Source: Acetatifactor sp. (GTDB taxonomy: Bacteria > Bacillota > Clostridia > Lachnospirales > Lachnospiraceae). From it: a stretch of DNA of 23,378 nt. The notes under the pieces were generated by a model. That model was not told the origin of the DNA and searched no databases. It was given only the letters and a program-made list of their open reading frames with translations. The stretch is taken from assembly GCA_016293615.1 (NCBI GenBank), contig JAEDDX010000047.1, positions 1 through 23,378 of the forward strand. Direction: 5' to 3'. The translations under genes and the position numbers were made by a program. Every line of letters starts with the position of its first letter. The stretch's first letter is position 1. Below are positions 20,540 through 23,378 of the stretch, one piece after another.

Positions 20540-21378
20540 GAAGTCTGCATGTGAGTACGATAACCGAGACGATTCGGGAAATGTGTATTGAAGCCAATCA
20601 TTTTCTTACGAAGGATATGGGTGATTCTTTATCCTGCGCGGCCTGCAATGAGGAGTCCCCTCTGGGACGCCGGATTCTGGAACAGCTGCAGGAGAATCTG
20701 AAGATAGCCGGAGAGGATATGATACCCATCTGCCAGGATACAGGGATGGCGGTAGTCTTTATCGAGGTGGGCCAGGAGGTTCATTTTGAGGGCGGCAGCC
20801 TGACGGAGGCTGTCAACGAGGGTGTCAGACAAGGCTATTGTGAAGGGTATTTAAGAAAATCCGTCGTGAAGGACCCTTTGATTCGGGAGAACACCAGGGA
20901 TAATACGCCCGCAGTCATTCACTATGATATCGTGCCCGGAGACAGGGTACATATTACCGTTGCGCCGAAGGGATTCGGAAGCGAAAATATGAGCAGAGTG
21001 TTTATGCTGAAGCCTGCAGACGGCATCGAGGGGGTCAAAAATGCGATTCTGACAGCCGTATTGGATGCGGGCCCCAATGCCTGCCCGCCGATGGTAGTGG
21101 GCGTAGGAATCGGCGGAACTTTCGAAAAATGTGCAATCCTGGCAAAAAAGGCTCTGACCAGACCTGTGGATAGGCGTTCGGATATCCCCTATGTGAAAGA
21201 GATGGAAGAAGAACTGCTCGAAGAGATCAATAAGTCCGGCATCGGTCCCGGAGGTCTGGGAGGGACAGTCACCGCACTTGCCGTCAATATCAATACATAT
21301 CCCACACATATTGCCGGACTGCCTGTCGCAGTGAATATCTGCTGTCATGTAAACCGACACAGTGTGAGAGAGTTATAA
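20536..21378 (+). CDS. Class I fumarate hydratase, alpha subunit
   Basis: A 280-residue protein homologous to the N-terminal half of FumA and to TtdA. With the beta subunit it forms an oxygen-sensitive [4Fe-4S] hydro-lyase interconverting fumarate and malate; tartrate dehydratase is the related alternative. Candidate cluster cysteines are C66 in IPICQDTGMAVVF, C183 in PNACPPMVVG and C269 or C270 near the end. Other family stretches are RENTRDNTPAVIH, APKGFGSENMSR and GIGPGGLGGTVTALAV. The gene overlaps the HIT gene by four bases. The beta gene, normally adjacent, begins 259 bases downstream. Confidence 0.93.
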   Translation: MRSLHVSTITETIREMCIEANHFLTKDMGDSLSCAACNEESPLGRRILEQLQENLKIAGEDMIPICQDTGMAVVFIEVGQEVHFEGGSLTEAVNEGVRQGYCEGYLRKSVVKDPLIRENTRDNTPAVIHYDIVPGDRVHITVAPKGFGSENMSRVFMLKPADGIEGVKNAILTAVLDAGPNACPPMVVGVGIGGTFEKCAILAKKALTRPVDRRSDIPYVKEMEEELLEEINKSGIGPGGLGGTVTALAVNINTYPTHIAGLPVAVNICCHVNRHSVREL

Positions 21379-21637
21379 TGTGCTAGAGAGAATGAATCCT
21401 TTCGGAATTGCGTCCCGGTAATGTAAAGCCTCCCTGCCTGATTGCAGAGGCGTTTATGCGCGGAAATACACGCGACGGCATTTAGATCCTGCAGCGAAGG
21501 TTCAAAGTGCCTGCGTTTCGGTATATTCTGCAACAACTCACAGGCTCTGACAGGACATAATTTTGAAATGAGAGCAAAGGAAGAGAAGCCGGTGCGGATG
21601 ACAGGTTCGGCCGGATGTCTTCGGAACGGAGAAGATC
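21379..21637 (+). other. Unusual gap between the two fumarase genes
   Basis: This 259-base stretch contains no gene with a ribosome site that I can support. It can form at least two hairpins: GCCT-CC-CTGC with GCAG-AGGC (21428-21451) and GCGCG with CGCG (about 21459-21474). A TATAAT (21374-21379) sits at its left edge without a good -35. It may be a leader or a decayed insertion. Confidence 0.4.
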
Positions 21638-22189
21638 ATGGAACGATATATTAAGGCGCCCATATCCAAAGAGGATGTGCAAGCCTGCAAGAGCGGTGAT
21701 TATGTCTATATCACCGGAACCATATACACAGCGAGGGATGCAGCGCACAAGAGAATGTATGAAGCCCTGCAAAAAGGAGAACCCCTTCCCATGGAAATGG
21801 CGGGAAATATTATTTATTATATGGGTCCGTCCCCGGCCAGGGAAGGGCGGCCGATCGGTTCTGCAGGACCGACGACAGCCACCAGAATGGATAAATACGC
21901 CCCTGCTCTTTTGGATTTGGGTTTGGGCGGTATGATCGGAAAAGGCAAGAGACAGGAAGCGGTACGGGAAGCGATCGTGCGAAACGGTTCTGTTTATTTT
22001 GCTGCCGTAGGCGGAGCAGGTGCGCTGCTTTCCAAGGCAATTCTGTCATCGGAAGTGATCGCATACGACGATCTTGGAACCGAAGCGATACGAAAACTTA
22101 AGGTTGAGAATTTCCCGGCCATCGTGGTGATAGACAGCGAAGGCAACAATCTCTATGAAACCGCGATCAAAGAATATTGTAAACGGTAG
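21638..22189 (+). CDS. Class I fumarate hydratase, beta subunit
   Basis: A 183-residue protein homologous to the C-terminal half of FumA and to TtdB. Family stretches visible are GTIYTARDAAHKR near residue 27, GNIIYYMGPSPA near 56, GSAGPTTATRMDKY near 74, GMIGKGKR near 97 and YFAAVGGAGALL near 119. It binds the alpha subunit and supplies residues of the active site. The ATG at 21638 has GGAGAAG just upstream. The C-terminus ends in KEYCKR. Separation from the alpha gene is the only oddity; both proteins look intact. Confidence 0.93.
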   Translation: MERYIKAPISKEDVQACKSGDYVYITGTIYTARDAAHKRMYEALQKGEPLPMEMAGNIIYYMGPSPAREGRPIGSAGPTTATRMDKYAPALLDLGLGGMIGKGKRQEAVREAIVRNGSVYFAAVGGAGALLSKAILSSEVIAYDDLGTEAIRKLKVENFPAIVVIDSEGNNLYETAIKEYCKR

Positions 22190-22215
22190 GAAGAAAAGAG
22201 CAAGGGAGGACTGTG

Positions 22216-22926
22216 ATGAGAATAGCGTTGATGGTGATTCGTTTGATTCTTCTGGTCCCCTACTATTTTGCGCGGATCTGGTGGTACAGCCTGCCTAAGA
22301 ATCAGGATTACCGCGAGGCATATCGTTTTATCCGCAAAGTCGTGATTCGGGCAAACAAAGCGGGAAGGGTCAGGATAGAAGCAAAAGGGCTGGAGAATCT
22401 CCCGGCAGAAGACGGTTTTGTGATGTATCCGAATCATCAGGGAATGTTTGATGTGCTTGCCGTGATAGAATGCTGCGAGAAACCATTTGCGTTTGTGAGT
22501 AAAAAAGAAGCACTTAATCTGCCTCTTGTAAAGCAGGTAATCAAGGCGCTGGGTTCTATCGGAATCGACAGGGAAGATATCAGACAATCCATGGGCGTGA
22601 TCGCGCAGATGACAGACGAGGTCAGACAGGGACGGAATTTCCTGATCTTTGCGGAAGGAACCAGAAACAGGGACGGCAATTGTGTACATGAATTCAAAGG
22701 GGGCAGTTTTAAGGCGGCGCAGAGAGCAAAGAGTCCTATTGTGCCGGTTGCGCTTGTCGACGCGTATAAACCCTTTGATGAATCTTCCATTCGCCCTCTC
22801 ACAGTGAAGGTGATTGTACTGCCGGCTCTTACCTATGAGCAATATAAGGATATGAAGACGGTAGAAATTGCGCAGTTCGTGAGAGAAGCAATCGAGGAAG
22901 CGATCCGGAATGAAGTGCGCTCATAA
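22216..22926 (+). CDS. plsC: 1-acyl-sn-glycerol-3-phosphate acyltransferase
   Basis: A 236-residue membrane-associated acyltransferase that converts lysophosphatidate to phosphatidate in phospholipid synthesis. It has an N-terminal hydrophobic anchor (about 3-25). The catalytic motif is N73-H74-Q-G-M-F-D79 (H-x4-D), and the substrate motif is FAE147-G-T-R150. The VPVALVDAY stretch near 175 corresponds to the third conserved block. The start is ATG 22216, with GGGAGGA 5 bases upstream, preferred over GTG 22213. No strong terminator follows. It could be a general lysophosphatide acyltransferase rather than strictly PlsC. Confidence 0.93.
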   Translation: MRIALMVIRLILLVPYYFARIWWYSLPKNQDYREAYRFIRKVVIRANKAGRVRIEAKGLENLPAEDGFVMYPNHQGMFDVLAVIECCEKPFAFVSKKEALNLPLVKQVIKALGSIGIDREDIRQSMGVIAQMTDEVRQGRNFLIFAEGTRNRDGNCVHEFKGGSFKAAQRAKSPIVPVALVDAYKPFDESSIRPLTVKVIVLPALTYEQYKDMKTVEIAQFVREAIEEAIRNEVRS

Positions 22927-22952
22927 AACCATGGGTACAAAAAGACGCCGGA

Positions 22953-22991
22953 GGAAATCTTAGAACAGAAATTTTAGTATAGAAATCTTAG
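22953..22991 (+). repeat. Three direct repeats of 11 bases, period 14
   Basis: GGAAATCTTAG (22953), AGAAATTTTAG (22967) and AGAAATCTTAG (22981) are evenly spaced at 14 bases. They lie between plsC and the tRNA promoter and end 22 bases before its -35. They may be a binding site or simple duplication. Confidence 0.6.
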
Positions 22992-23013
22992 GCAGAAAAG
23001 ATGAAAAAAGCAA

Positions 23014-23042
23014 TTGACAAACGCATAGGGCGTGTGTATAAT
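23014..23042 (+). promoter_or_regulatory. Consensus promoter of tRNA-Ser
   Basis: Perfect TTGACA (23014-23019) and TATAAT (23037-23042) are separated by 17 bases, about 60 bases before the tRNA. Such a promoter fits a stable RNA gene. Confidence 0.85.
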
Positions 23043-23102
23043 AACTTTTGCGTCACGAAATTCTGGCGAAAACCGAATATTGGTAGAGACGAATTCGGAT
23101 GA

Positions 23103-23190
23103 GGAGAAATACTCAAGAGGCCGAAGAGGCGCCCCTGCTAAGGGTGTAGGTCGGGCAACCGGCGCGAGGGTTCAAATCCCTCTTTCTCCG
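23103..23190 (+). tRNA. tRNA-Ser, anticodon GCT
   Basis: An 88-base tRNA with a long variable arm, as expected for serine. The acceptor stem is GGAGAAA (23103-23109) with TTTCTCC (23183-23189), and the discriminator is G23190. The anticodon stem CGCCC/GGGTG encloses the loop CTGCTAA, with GCT at 23137-23139, reading AGC and AGT codons. The T arm GAGGG-TTCAAAT-CCCTC is canonical. The 3' CCA is not encoded. A T5 run follows directly. Confidence 0.96.
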
Positions 23191-23250
23191 TTTTTCAGTT
23201 TGCTGCTGTTCAAATGGCTGCTCGGACATGATTCGAAAAAAACTGAAAAA
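23191..23250. repeat. 11-base inverted repeat after the tRNA
   Basis: TTTTTCAGTTT (23191-23201) and AAACTGAAAAA (23240-23250) are exact inverse copies separated by 38 bases. The first arm provides the T run after the tRNA, and the second lies in the A-rich tract before the next promoter. Confidence 0.5.
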
Positions 23251-23264
23251 AATAAAAAAAGTTG

Positions 23265-23291
23265 TTGACAAGCTAAAAGAGATGTGATAAT
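23265..23291 (+). promoter_or_regulatory. Strong promoter, probably of an rRNA operon
   Basis: TTGACA (23265-23270) follows A-rich tracts at 23236-23260 that look like an UP element. A GATAAT (23286-23291), preceded by TGT, serves as a -10 with a rather short 15-base spacer. Confidence 0.55.
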
Positions 23292-23297
23292 CTAAAT

Positions 23298-23378
23298 AAG
23301 CTGTCGCTGAGACAACAGATTGAACCTTGACAAATAAACAGTAATGCAACCCTGAAAATTCCAGATTAAGATTTCACG
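23298..23378 (+). other. Probable 5' leader of an rRNA operon
   Basis: After a small hairpin (TGTC-GCTGA-GACA, about 23302-23314) comes GAACCTTGACAAATAAACAG (23322-23341) and then CAACCCTGAAAATTCCAG. These segments resemble the leader upstream of 16S rRNA genes in Lachnospiraceae, as I recall it. No start codon with a ribosome site is present up to the window end, where the 16S gene would be expected to follow. Confidence 0.5.

Noticed and set aside
1..23378. CRISPR arrays, insertion sequences, phage genes
   Set aside because: No repeat-spacer pattern, transposase or integrase frame was found. The only regular direct repeats are the three short ones near 22953.

Overview
The window reads as a chromosomal segment of a Gram-positive anaerobe of the Lachnospiraceae (Clostridia). 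The evidence is strong AGGAGG-type ribosome binding sites, a T-box leader in front of proS, a MecA-type adaptor, a two-subunit class I fumarase, and a Tad pilus cluster with the DUF5702 and DUF6382-FHA accessory proteins that I associate with that family. The assignment rests on gene content and recognised protein families, not on a database search.

Bases 1-1700 look accessory and partly decayed. They hold the 3' end of a membrane protein, a short ORF that looks like a remnant, and on the minus strand an XRE regulator whose reading frame breaks at a run of five C (plus strand), just before a LytTR DNA-binding domain. Bases 1870-2080 hold a promoter and a GC-rich structured RNA candidate of unknown family, followed by a YegP/DUF1508 gene.

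Bases 2700-8160 are housekeeping: an RdgB-like pyrophosphatase, a MecA-like adaptor, a BspA-type leucine-rich-repeat protein with a small unknown partner, T-box-controlled proS, and a DEDDh exonuclease. On the opposite strand follows a membrane-anchored D-Ala-D-Ala carboxypeptidase. The two strands meet at a hairpin terminator.

Bases 9900-19424 form one tightly packed operon for a Tad (tight adherence, type IVc) pilus. The order is prepilin peptidase, TadZ, TadA/CpaF ATPase, TadB, TadC, Flp-type pilin, DUF5702 protein, TadE-like pseudopilin, a second A24 peptidase-like protein, a second TadE-like pseudopilin, and a DUF6382-FHA protein. The ATPase would power assembly through TadB/TadC, a peptidase would mature the pilin and perhaps the pseudopilins, and the FHA protein suggests input from Ser/Thr phosphorylation. 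This is the most interesting part of the window. TadC carries a large extracytoplasmic insertion resembling an atrophied bacterial Ig-like domain. One TadE protein ends in two Cys/His modules, TadZ has lost its Walker A lysine, and the second peptidase has a changed GxGD motif.

Bases 19500-22926 return to housekeeping genes: a rhomboid protease, a HIT hydrolase, fumarase alpha and beta subunits separated by an unusual 259-base gap, and a PlsC-type acyltransferase. The window closes with tRNA-Ser(GCT) and what appears to be the promoter and leader of an rRNA operon.
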